Source: Gordius sp. MW1 (lineage: Eukaryota; Nematomorpha; Gordioida; Gordea; Gordiidae). From it: a stretch of 64,000 nucleotides of DNA. The position numbers and the translations under genes are program-made. The stretch covers positions 20,053,037 through 20,117,036 of the forward strand of contig OZ038532.1 in NCBI GenBank assembly GCA_964036665.1, in the 5' to 3' direction. Below the pieces are notes generated by a model, which saw only the letters and a list, made by a program, of their open reading frames with translations, ran no database searches and was not told where the DNA came from. Every line of letters starts with the position of its first letter. The first letter of the stretch is position 1. Of the stretch, positions 46,314-55,800 are shown piece by piece.

Positions 46314-46689
46314 ATAGTTAATTCTCTAGTCACATAGTAATCGAGATAGCTATATATAAGGCCAAATTAGATTTTCACGTTTACGGTGTTTAAGGATAAA
46401 ACTCATTAAACCCACCGTAATTGTGGCGTAAATAATATTTGTTTGAAATTTTGTTGAAATAAAGATTTATAATACGATTCCGGTTGGGGTTTTTATAAAT
46501 ATATTCAAATTAGTTTCTAATTAAAATTGCCTATAGATGGCGCTAATTAAAGTATACTTGTAGGTTAATTGCGGCAAACCTAAATGGGGTTATTATTATC
46601 TACTTCAAAAATTTACTTATGGAAAATAATTTTGCAAGTTTTATCCATGAGAAAAAATATTGATTTATATTAAAAAATGAGTTCATATT

Positions 46690-48300
46690 AGAGATGTGCA
46701 CCAATCAAATGTATCCATCGATTGAATAAACATTTTTAATTGCTATGCAATTTATGGGCTCGCTTTTTGTTGTCCGTTGTCCGTCCAACATGGATCTTAA
46801 TTGCTGGTTCGATACCCGGAGAGGGCAAAATTTTATTATTTAAATTAAATTAATATATTATTCTTGTTAATACCATTGATAATATACTTTTCGACCGTGT
46901 CCTGGCTACTGACCAATGAAAAAATGACCATTAGCCAAATTGTGATTCGAAATTTTTTTTTTCGATTTTGAATTGGTATATTAGGTTAAAATTGATAATT
47001 TCCCTATGCCCTCCCATAGAAGGGCCTATACCTCTAATGATATGGGTCCCTGTGCCCCCCCTACAAAAGCATATGCCTCTACTGATGTGGGTTCGAATCC
47101 CGGCGAGGGTAAATTCTTAATTGCTGGTTACCCGGAGAGGGCAAAAAAAAATTTTTAATTAAATTAATATATTGTTCTTGTTAAAACCATTGATAATATG
47201 ACTTTTTGGCCGTCCGTCGGCTACTGACCAATAAATAAAATGACCATTAACCAAAGTGTGAATCGATTTTTTTTTCTTCGTTTTTTGAATTGCTATATTG
47301 GGTTAACATTGATAATTCCCGATGCCCCCCTACAAGGGCCTATGCCTCTACTGATATGGGTCCCTGTCCCCCCCCCCCCCCCAACAAAGGCTTTTGCCTC
47401 TACTGATGTGGGTTCGAATCCAGGAAAGGGTAAAAATTTTTTTTTTTAATTAATATAATGTTCTTGTTAATACCATTGATAATACGACTTTTTGACCGTG
47501 TCCTGGCTACTGACGAATGAAAAAATGACCATTGCCCAAATTGTGAATCGAAATTTTTTTCTCATTTTTTTCGTCTCTAATGTATTTATATCCTTTTTGA
47601 CCGTGTCCTGGCTACCGACCAATAAAAATAATGACCATTGGCCAAAGTATAAATCGAATTTTTTTTTTTCGTTCTTTGAATTGCTAAAATAGGTTAACAT
47701 TGATATATACCTATGCCCCCCTACAAGGGCATATGCCTCTACTGATATGGGTCCCTGTGCCCCCCCCCCACAAAGGCTTATGTCTCTATTGATGTGGGTT
47801 AGAATCTCGAAGAGGGCAATTTTTTTTTTATTTTTTAATTAATCTATTGTTCTTGTTAATACCATTGATAATATGACTTTCTGAACGTGTCCTGGTTACG
47901 GACCAATAAAAAAATGACCATTGGCCAAATTGTGAATCGAAATTTTTTTCTCTTTTTTTTCGTCTCTTATGTATTTATATCCTTTTTGACCGTGTCCTGG
48001 CTACTGACCAATAAAAAAGGACCATTGGCCAAAGTATAAATCAAAAAAATTTTTCGTTCTTTGAATTGCTATATTAGGTTAACATTGATTTTTAAATATA
48101 GGCTATTTGGCCGTTTTCTGGCTACTGACCAATAAAAAAATGACCACTGGCCAAAGTGAGATTAAAATCGATTTTGTTTTTCTAGATTATAATTATAGGC
48201 TAGTTATTTGGCTGTCTGCTAACCATTAGAAAAAATAACCACTGGCCAAAGGGATGAAAAAAAATGACCAGTGGCTTAGGTCTGATTAGAAATTTTTTTC
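46690..48300. repeat. Complex satellite with tRNA-like B-box segments
   Basis: About five to seven irregular units of 100-320 bp. Shared text: cctggctactgaccaataaa, tgaccattggccaaa, gtgaatcgaaattttttt, attgttcttgttaatacca and C runs. Several units also carry cctctactgatgtgggttcg followed by aatcccggcgagggtaa. The box GGTTCGAATCC is a canonical RNA polymerase III B box (near 47090 and 47405; worn near 47796; a variant near 46803). No matching A box was found, so no complete tRNA is called. Confidence 0.75.
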
Positions 48301-48929
48301 GTTTTTTAATATCTTGTTAATTGCTATGCATATGCGCATGATTTGAATAGCCTATAGTCATAAACAAATTATGGGTCGCCTACACCAAATTGTTTAAATT
48401 TATACAGTATCGAAAAAACTTTTAATTGAAGGTTGTACGTTTTGGAAGGATGACTATTGGCTTTTCCAAGGTCATATACTCTATTTGCGTTCCTTTCGTC
48501 ATTTTGATTAATTTAGAAGTTTATAAATAAGAATGAATGAAAACCTAATCCTCAATAAATAAAGTATTAACAAATGTTTTATAGCAGGTTTTACAAATAT
48601 TTAACTTTTTAAATATTTGTATAAATAATTAACTAATCACCCCCCTATAGGCATTTTCGCCCCTTCACACCTTTCTCGCCCATAAATTGCATAGCAAATA
48701 TGCTATATACGGAATATAGATGAGTTTCGTTCTCCCCCCCCCCTGCATCCCCCCCCCCTTAGTCCGATTGAATTTTCAAATTTAAAATGAACATTAATAA
48801 GTTTATCTTAATCATCACTAAAAATTAGATTCGTAGAATTTTAATTTAATAAATTGATTATGGATCAGATAAACATTTTTTGAAATCCCCTAGAATTGGA
48901 TCAAAATTATATAGTATATATATATATAA
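48301..48929. other. Non-coding, nothing recognised
   Basis: AT-rich with C runs near 48736-48760. No gene supported. Confidence 0.4.
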
Positions 48930-49094
48930 ATTTAATTGAACTTTGACTGAACATGAACTAGAACTAGTTTGTTTTTTCCAACATGAACTTGAACTAGTTA
49001 CTTTTTAAATAATATGAACTTGTATTAGTTTTTTTAAACTGAACTATGAACCAACTAGTTCATATCTAAGATGAACTTTAACAGCTCTATTTAT
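48930..49094. mobile_element. Possible hAT-type repeat (GAACTAGTT rich)
   Basis: Dense in variants of aacttgaactagtt and ending tgaactttaacagctcta, which read inward is TAGAGCTGTTAAAGTTCA, a hAT-like terminus. The left end and duplication were not confirmed. Confidence 0.35.
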
Positions 49095-50289
49095 AACAAT
49101 GCTTTATCTACCATGGTAACCACATGTTTTATTAGTTCTAGACTTTTAAATTTGTATGTTATTTAAACTTACATTTTCGATAATATGTTTTGAAGCAAAA
49201 TAAAAAATATCAAATAACTCGATTAATTTTTATTTTTATTTTAATCATATTTATAAACTTACCTTATATGCTTGGATTAATTGTTTTAAATAATTTTGTA
49301 TATATAACGTGGAACACAGTTAGTAATTTGTAGTCAATTAAAATGTTTATTCAAATCAAGTCATATGTTAAATATACAAATTGTATTCACTATGAATACC
49401 GAACATAAACAATATAAAGATACGATGTATATTTCGTTAAAACAGATATTACAGTATATTGAATGCAGTTTAGTTGACTCACCTAACTTAAATCTTAATA
49501 GTTACAATATGTGAAATATCTCAAAATGTCGAGTCCAAGCTTTTAAAAAGTGTAAATCATTAGGCTTTTTATGCTTTTAAATCTATCAAGCTGATAATAA
49601 ATCCTTATTTAAAACTAAGACACCCCAAAAAATAATGATGAGTTTATTTATTACTAATACAATTATTTTATTTTTAAGAATAAAAACCATGACTAGTTAG
49701 TGTGGACCTAAAGTTTAAATTATTAAGGCCGCTCAACTTTTGCTATTTTTTTAAATAAGAATTGAGTCTAAAGCTTACTTGACCTCGTTAGTTATATTAA
49801 ATTTGCATTTAAAATCAAGAATGTCTCTGCAAATTAGTGTACATATTTAACCTATTTTTACATATCGTTAAAATTATACAACTTTAATAAATATGGATAG
49901 AGTTCATTTACAAATCACGCATAAATTGTAGAATATCGCTAAACATTTTAAATAATAACGACATCGGTTGACTAATTTTAAGATAATTTAAATGCAATTT
50001 GTTATTAAACATCCCTCCCAGTAATGGCCTATATGTCAGATTCTTTTACACGTATGCTGATTGACTAGATGTTCATAGTTGCACGTTTGACTCATTTCTT
50101 CGAATAGAGTGGATATGGGGCACAAGGCAAAGTATTCCAATCGAATGCCGTTGCAAAAGTAAAATGATTGGCAAAAACTGGTGTTTAACCCATAAAGTCC
50201 TAATTATAGATTATTAGGTTAAGTCTAAGTGATTTTACAAAAGTTGTTATAAAATTACACATGTCTACAAAAAAACCATCCTGCAATCG
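49095..50289. other. Non-coding AT-rich spacer
   Basis: No gene, RNA or repeat end recognised. Confidence 0.4.
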
Positions 50290-50297
50290 GACATACT

Positions 50298-50777
50298 GAT
50301 AGAGAATTTTGCGCTGAACAATAATCTGTTTTTATTTTTCCCCAAAACTTTCAGTTTTTTGGATAAACGAGGTTGAAGGTGCAAAAAATGCCTATTTAAA
50401 TCTTTTTTGAGGCTAGATTGCCACGACATTTTTAATTTATACTAAAAATATATTTATTCCTATAGATAAAGTTTCATCTATAGGTCCATTACTTTCGTTC
50501 TTTGTTTCACACCTATATTCAAATTTATTCGCGTTTACCTAAGCCCCTTCCCGTTTTTAAAATTCGTCCCACTATGGTTGGAAAACGGAGTACATTAGAG
50601 TACATACTGCATACGCGATGTTTACTAACACATCTCTCTCTCCCTTCACCTACTCTACTCTGTTCTCGCCCCCTTCGTGTGCGCTTGGCTTGCATCTTCA
50701 ACCTCGTTTCTCTAAAAAACTGAAAATTTTGGAGAAAACATAAAAACTGATTATTGTTCAGCGCAATATTCTCTATC
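50298..50777. mobile_element. 480-bp inverted-repeat element
   Basis: Two arms of about 90-100 bp pair with few differences: gatagagaattttgcgctga, acaataatctgtttttat and aaacgaggttgaaggtgc on the left, their complement on the right. Flanks cggacata and cggaatta match at 6 of 8 positions if the ends are taken slightly further out. Non-coding; the open frames across it are incidental. Confidence 0.7.
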
Positions 50778-50789
50778 GGAATTATTGGT

Positions 50790-51018
50790 CTGGTTGCGGG
50801 ATGGAAGCACAAAGTCAATATTTGTAGACTTTTGTTATTAGGAGGCCACTATGAAAAGCGATGAAGTGTGAATTTTCTGCCATAATAAATGCCAAAAAGT
50901 ACACGATGGGTGAGCTAATTGCAAACAAAGCCTACTTTTAAGTTCAAATATATATCTGTTATCCTCGTTAAATATAAAATGGGAATGTTTTGCATTGATT
51001 AAATATTTTCTTATCAAA
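50790..51018. other. Non-coding spacer
   Basis: Region past the 3' end of the unrecognised gene; nothing else seen. Confidence 0.4.
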
Positions 51019-51024
51019 TTTATT
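51019..51024 (-). promoter_or_regulatory. Candidate polyadenylation signal
   Basis: AATAAA on the minus strand about 165 bases past the stop codon at 51189-51191. Plausible by position only. Confidence 0.3.
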
Positions 51025-51188
51025 GAGGACAGATAATCTAAATTTATGGAAATTTAGAATGATGTATATAGGTGTTAGCTAGTGCGTGGAGACACCATCA
51101 ATTCTTATGTACAATTATCTAGGCATTATTATTAAAAATTATATGAGATTTAAAATATATGACCGAAAGGGAATTACCAAAATCGTTT

Positions 51189-51521
51189 TTAGGTGTTACC
51201 TATAGGTTTGTCCCTACAATAATTTTTGTACGGGTTGGCATTGGTTGAAGCCCTGATAATGTATTGAAACAATTGGTAAAACTTATCTTTGTGTTGTTCT
51301 AACACAGGCGGAGTAACGACTTTAAATAAATTTTCAGGTAGTTCTAATATGCCTCCCATATCGAAGGAGCTTGATCCCCAGTCATTTAAATCGTCACTTA
51401 GGTCTTCTTTAAGAGCTTGGGTTTTGACGTTTTGTCGTTGTAAGGCATGGAGTGGCAAGGTATATTTAATTCCCCCAATGTCGCCATTATTTTGACCGTT
51501 CAATTGAGCTAATGCTTCACG
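51189..51521 (-). CDS. Unrecognised host gene, last exon
   Basis: 333 nt: 110 codons and a TAA stop. The encoded part starts REALAQLNGQNNGDIGGIKY and includes TLPLHALQRQNVKTQALKED, an acidic stretch LSDDLNDWGSSSFDMGG, ILELPENLFKVVTPPVLEQH and KDKFYQLFQYIIRASTNANP. Composition is that of a real protein, unlike the low-complexity frames around it. The acceptor (ctctattaaag before 51521) and its phase 0 fit the donor of the exon at 51801-51920. I do not recognise the family. No signal peptide or membrane segment lies in this part. It could be an adaptor or cytosolic regulatory protein, but that is a guess. Confidence 0.75.
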   Translation of the reverse strand, partial: REALAQLNGQNNGDIGGIKYTLPLHALQRQNVKTQALKEDLSDDLNDWGSSSFDMGGILELPENLFKVVTPPVLEQHKDKFYQLFQYIIRASTNANPYKNYCRDKPIGNT

Positions 51522-51800
51522 CTTTAATAGAGATATAATTATTTAAATGTGTTTAGGCATGACTCTTACCAATTTTCAATACTAAACATAAAGACTGTGG
51601 AGCCCCACACAAAAATACTTACTAGATGCTTACCCTAATATAACTAAAAGTAAATATATATCGAAATTGATTATAAATGGATTTGGCTTAAATTGAAAGT
51701 GTAAACTTATATGCAATTGTTTTTAAACTTGAGCAAACAATTGCTCAAAAATCCCTAACAGGTTTTAAATAAATAGTGAATTAATGAAAGAGAAATTTAC
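51522..51800 (-). other. Intron of the unrecognised gene
   Basis: 279 bp with GTAAAT at the donor and ...AAAG at the acceptor, AT-rich and without coding features. Confidence 0.65.
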
Positions 51801-51920
51801 TTTATCGGAAACAATGGGTGATAATGTTGTTGATCCAGGCGTAGTGGGAGGCACAATGTGATCCTCATCTAGTATTAAGATACCTAAATAATTGCGTTTG
51901 GTTCGCGACGCATGATTCGT
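51801..51920 (-). CDS. Unrecognised host gene, penultimate exon
   Basis: 120 nt, exactly 40 codons, phase 0 at both ends: acceptor caacttttcag before 51920 and donor AAA|GTAAAT after 51801. It encodes TNHASRTKRNYLGILILDED followed by HIVPPTTPGSTTLSPIVSDK, a threonine- and proline-rich stretch. The clean splice sites and unbroken frame into the next exon support a real gene. A hAT-type MITE sits only 30 bp upstream of the acceptor, within the preceding intron. Exons further upstream were not identified. Confidence 0.72.
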
Positions 51921-51949
51921 CTGAAAAGTTGATATAAATAGAAAATATA

Positions 51950-52095
51950 CATGGGCGTAGCCAGGCCCCCCCCCCCTGAATGACGAAAAAAAATTCAATG
52001 CAAAAACCATTAAAAATCAAAAAGAAAATGTATGTTTTGCCCCCCTAATTGAACTTTTAAACCTTTTGCCTCCCCCCTAATCCAATACGCCCATG
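51950..52095. mobile_element. hAT-type MITE of the GGGCGTAGCC family, copy 3
   Basis: 146 bp from CATGGGCGTAGCCAGG to tacgcccatg with aaaatata repeated exactly on both sides (51942-51949 and 52096-52103). A perfect 8-bp target duplication, diagnostic of the hAT class. Confidence 0.88.
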
Positions 52096-52103
52096 AAAAT
52101 ATA

Positions 52104-53627
52104 TGTAAATAGCTTTTTTTCAAATGTCAATTAATCTCCACTTTAGTTGACTCAATTTTTTTCGTCCCAGAGTGGCCACGACCCTCGGTAATCCAGGACT
52201 TATTACACATTATAATATCAATGATTATTGACCAATACACAAGTTGGCAGCATTTTTTATCAACACATTAGATGCCCAAATTTAAAAGAAGAAGTAGTCT
52301 GGAAGTCTATGCATTTTATTTATCATAAAAAAGTATACCTCAGTAGATCGTCCGGCGCACATAAATGGATACCTTAGTTCGTTTAATGCAAATATACCTA
52401 TTAATAAATGATGATTTGTTATAGATGTAATCAGATATTAATAATATCATATACATCCAAATTAGAAACTAATTATATTATTGTAGTGATATTAGATGAA
52501 TTTAGCATATATCTAGAATGTAAATATATGTTCAAATGATAGATATAATATCGAACAAGTAGTATGGTTTCAGAGATTAATAGAATGTATAAACGCTAAC
52601 ATTCTATTCATTCAACTTTAGTCTTATTATCCCTTCAATACTGACTTATATATATTTTTAAACATTTTTTAAGGTTATACTGTATTTAACAACTTCAACT
52701 AACAACTCGCACTATTAAAATTTGGGCAAACTTGAGACAATTGTCCATATACGTCAACTAGACCATATGGATTGACTTTGATACTCATAATAATATTGTA
52801 ATCTGTCATTTTGAGGTATCATTATAAGTCTCATGAGTTAAACGAAACACGCGCATGTAGAAATTGAGTTTCAATTGAATATTATGTTTTTATAAATTTG
52901 AAATTTAGTAACAAAATGCTATCTAGCTCTTAATTTAGCGGGTTTAAAGGTTTAAATTAAGCATGGTTAAATTAGGTGCAAGTTTTAAAAACAATAGAAT
53001 TTTATTGAGAAATTGAAAAGTTACTTCTCACCTTAGTTAAAATTTCCTTATCACATAAATTACGATTTCTGGGCAATTAATTCATGTACCAAAGTGCAAA
53101 TATTCATTGTAGGCCACTAGCTAACATATTAAGTAAAGTCCCTACAACTTTACCGATACTTGACCTAATAGCCAAAATTTTGATGGCTATTATTGATTTT
53201 AGCCTTTTATAAATATTTTAGATTTGAATTATCGGAGTTTAAAAATTGAAAACAGATATAACCATAGTTTATAACTATTATGATTATTTTTTTTAATAAA
53301 CAAATTTAATTAAGTTTTATAACTCAATTAAAATCTCTAAAATAATCATTCTGACTATTAATTCATTTTTTCGTTTAACTCATAAATGATAAATTAGCCA
53401 TGAATTGATGAATTATTATAATAAAATTGGCTAAAATAAAGTACGAACTAATTATATGGGCGGATTAATAGCAAAATGGAGCAAGAATCAATAATACAAT
53501 ATTAGACCATAATATTTAAACACAATTATGGTTAAATTACCAAATGTATCATTATAATTTAGCCCGCCCATAAATCTTTATCAAACTTTTTGTCCTACCC
53601 CCTTAATTCCTGTTAAACAAGCAACAA
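52104..53627. other. Probable intron or intergenic, nothing recognised
   Basis: AT-rich. A short stretch at about 52160-52220 could read as a small minus-strand exon but has no clear splice sites. Not called. Confidence 0.4.
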
Positions 53628-53635
53628 GATATTTT

Positions 53636-53804
53636 GATGGGCGTAGCCAAGGGGGGGGGGGCAGGGAGGGGCGGCTGTCCTTCTAAATCAAAACTTTGTT
53701 GAAATTTATTAAAATCTTGGCCACAATTTTAAAAAATGTTCTTTTTGCCCCTTTATAAATTATTATTGCCCTCCCCTCTAATTCCAATGCTGAGAACGCC
53801 CATA
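53636..53804. mobile_element. hAT-type MITE of the GGGCGTAGCC family, copy 4
   Basis: 169 bp with ends GATGGGCGTAGCC and GAACGCCCATA. Flanks gatatttt occur exactly on both sides (53628-53635 and 53805-53812). Confidence 0.88.
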
Positions 53805-53812
53805 GATATTTT

Positions 53813-54364
53813 GTCTTCTTTTTTAAAACCAATTATGAAAAGACATTTATTAATAAATTTGGGGGGGGGGGGGAGTTGTCCCGCAAAGTCTTTGCTTAAT
53901 CTTTTAATAATTGAGTCCACCAAATTTTCTCACGTTAGTACGACAACAAAGACAACATCATTGGTGATTCACTAACCCCAGGGAGAAGGGAGGACCCTAT
54001 ATAATTTGAGCAAATAACTAAATTATGCAAACATGGAGTTCAACCGACATACCGACATTAGAATATGGGCATAAAAGTAAATTATTTAACCATCTTTATA
54101 ATTCGAGTTTCGTACGGGGGAGTACATATTAATATTAGGTTTGTTATATGGTATATGGCGAAATCATATGGTTATACAATGTGATCGGGGACCTAGCGGG
54201 CCTCTATTTTGGATAAGCCATTTAGTAGCAGTGTAAATTAAAGAATAGGCCACAATCATAATATAAATATGCAAAAAAAGATGAAATAACAATTAACGTA
54301 AATAAATTTTTTTAATTTTATTAATAAAAGTTTAAATTTTAGAATATTTAGGGCCAGGTTGGTT
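53813..54364. other. Non-coding spacer
   Basis: AT-rich, with a G run near 53863. Nothing recognised. Confidence 0.4.
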
Positions 54365-54652
54365 CATAGGCTTAGCCATTATTTGATCTAGGGGAAGATG
54401 CAAGAAATTTAATTTGAAATTAGTAAAGGGCATGAGGGTTTTCTAAAAGTATGGCCAAAATTAAATCTATTAAAAATAAATTTTTGGATTTAGGAAGGGG
54501 CGGGGGGAAGACCATTCCCAGCGGGTGGCTATACCCCAAAAATTATTCACAATTTAATATAATTAAGACTAAAATTTCTAAAATAATCGTTTTGACGCTC
54601 CCCAAAACATTAATGCCCCCCCCCTCTAAATCCAATCCTGGCTACGCCCATG
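54365..54652. mobile_element. hAT-type MITE of the GGGCGTAGCC family, copy 5
   Basis: 288 bp from CATAGGCTTAGCCA to CCTGGCTACGCCCATG, longer than most copies. The flanks do not show a clear duplication, so this may be a fusion of two copies. Confidence 0.65.
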
Positions 54653-55123
54653 GAAAACACAGCTAATCTCAAGGGATGGCTTATAATAGCATTTTCATAA
54701 AATAACATTTACCGAATATTTGCTAGTCAGCCAATCTCAATTTATGAAACCTCTACCCACAATTACAACGAAATTATAGTGGGCGAGCAGCCATTATAAT
54801 TGTCAAGCCTAAAAGGTGTTGAGTCAAAAGAGAGCGGGGGGCACTATCAACTGGGTAAGTAAGACTACAAAATTCTTGACATATTTTGACCAGCTACCTC
54901 ATCTCGTATTGCTACTACTACATGTAAAAATTAGCATAAAGGGTGTATGAGGTGCGTTGTTTTGAGGGCATAATATGCGTGTAATTGACGACCTGAACTC
55001 TCCAAAAAATATTAATAACACACGACATAGTAGTGAATGCACTCAATTAATATTCCTCATACTGTGGTTTAATTTAGTCATCTTTAAACAATTTTCATAA
55101 ATGACAAAGATATTAACAATTAT

Positions 55124-55300
55124 TATGGGAGTAGCCAAGGGAGGGGTGGGGGGGGGGGCAGGGAGGGCGACGTCCCCCTCTAAATTTTAAAATTTGTTGA
55201 AATTTATTGAAATTATAGCTAAAATTTAAAAAAGTGATCATTTTGCACCTCTCTAAATCATTATTGTACCCCTCTAATTCCAATGCTAGCTACACCCATG
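55124..55300. mobile_element. hAT-type MITE of the GGGCGTAGCC family, copy 6
   Basis: 177 bp with worn ends TATGGGAGTAGCC and GCTACACCCATG and a long inner G run. Flanks are only loosely similar. Confidence 0.7.
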
Positions 55301-55649
55301 ATAATTACTATGCAATTTTATTTATGATTCTTTTCTTATCATAAGATTTAATGTATTAATAGACTTATTTTTTATTTGTTCCAAACGCATATATTAAGTA
55401 TAAAATTTGGTAGTCAATAAATATGCAAATGTCGAGATAATAATATTATTTAAAATGCAAAAACATTTTTAAAGTTTATTATGTGTTAGGCTGAATAGAA
55501 TGTTATCTAATCTTTAATTAGTCTGCCTACTCTATTAGCCTTAAATAAATGAAATAAAATTATGCGTAACATTATACAGATTAAATATTAGACATCAAAC
55601 TTCAATTGTAATATAAGTTGATTTCACAAAGTTATATTGTGAACAGTGT

Positions 55650-55792
55650 CATGGGCGTAGCCAGGGGGGGCTGCCCCCCCCCCCTAAATGATGAGGAAAA
55701 AAATTTTCAATGTAAAAACCCTATAAAATTAAAAAAAATTACGTTTTGCCTCTCCCCCCCCCCCCCTAATCCAAAACCTGGCTACGCCCATA
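55650..55792. mobile_element. hAT-type MITE of the GGGCGTAGCC family, copy 7
   Basis: 143 bp, CATGGGCGTAGCCAGG to CCTGGCTACGCCCATA, flanked exactly by aacagtgt (55642-55649 and 55793-55800). Confidence 0.9.
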
Positions 55793-55800
55793 AACAGTGT

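Larger units (their letters stand above)
45795..46600. mobile_element. Palindromic element carrying two hammerhead motifs
   Basis: About 0.8 kb made of nested inverted repeats. The outer arms pair 45795-45865 with 46515-46600 (gcgccatctataggcaattt and its complement; aaccccat at the left edge, atggggtt at the right). The inner arms pair about 45922-46024 with 46270-46370 and hold the two hammerhead motifs head to head. A 55-bp segment (attccggttggggttttta) occurs twice in direct orientation, at about 46069 and 46444. There is no coding capacity. Hammerhead-bearing repeats of this size are known from Penelope-like elements and retrozymes; membership in either is an inference. Confidence 0.75.

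Noticed and set aside
47080-47120. tRNA gene in the satellite
   Set aside because: A good B box but no A box and no cloverleaf upstream.
52155-52225. Small minus-strand exon of the unrecognised gene
   Set aside because: A short open stretch exists, but neither an acceptor with a pyrimidine tract nor a donor is convincing.
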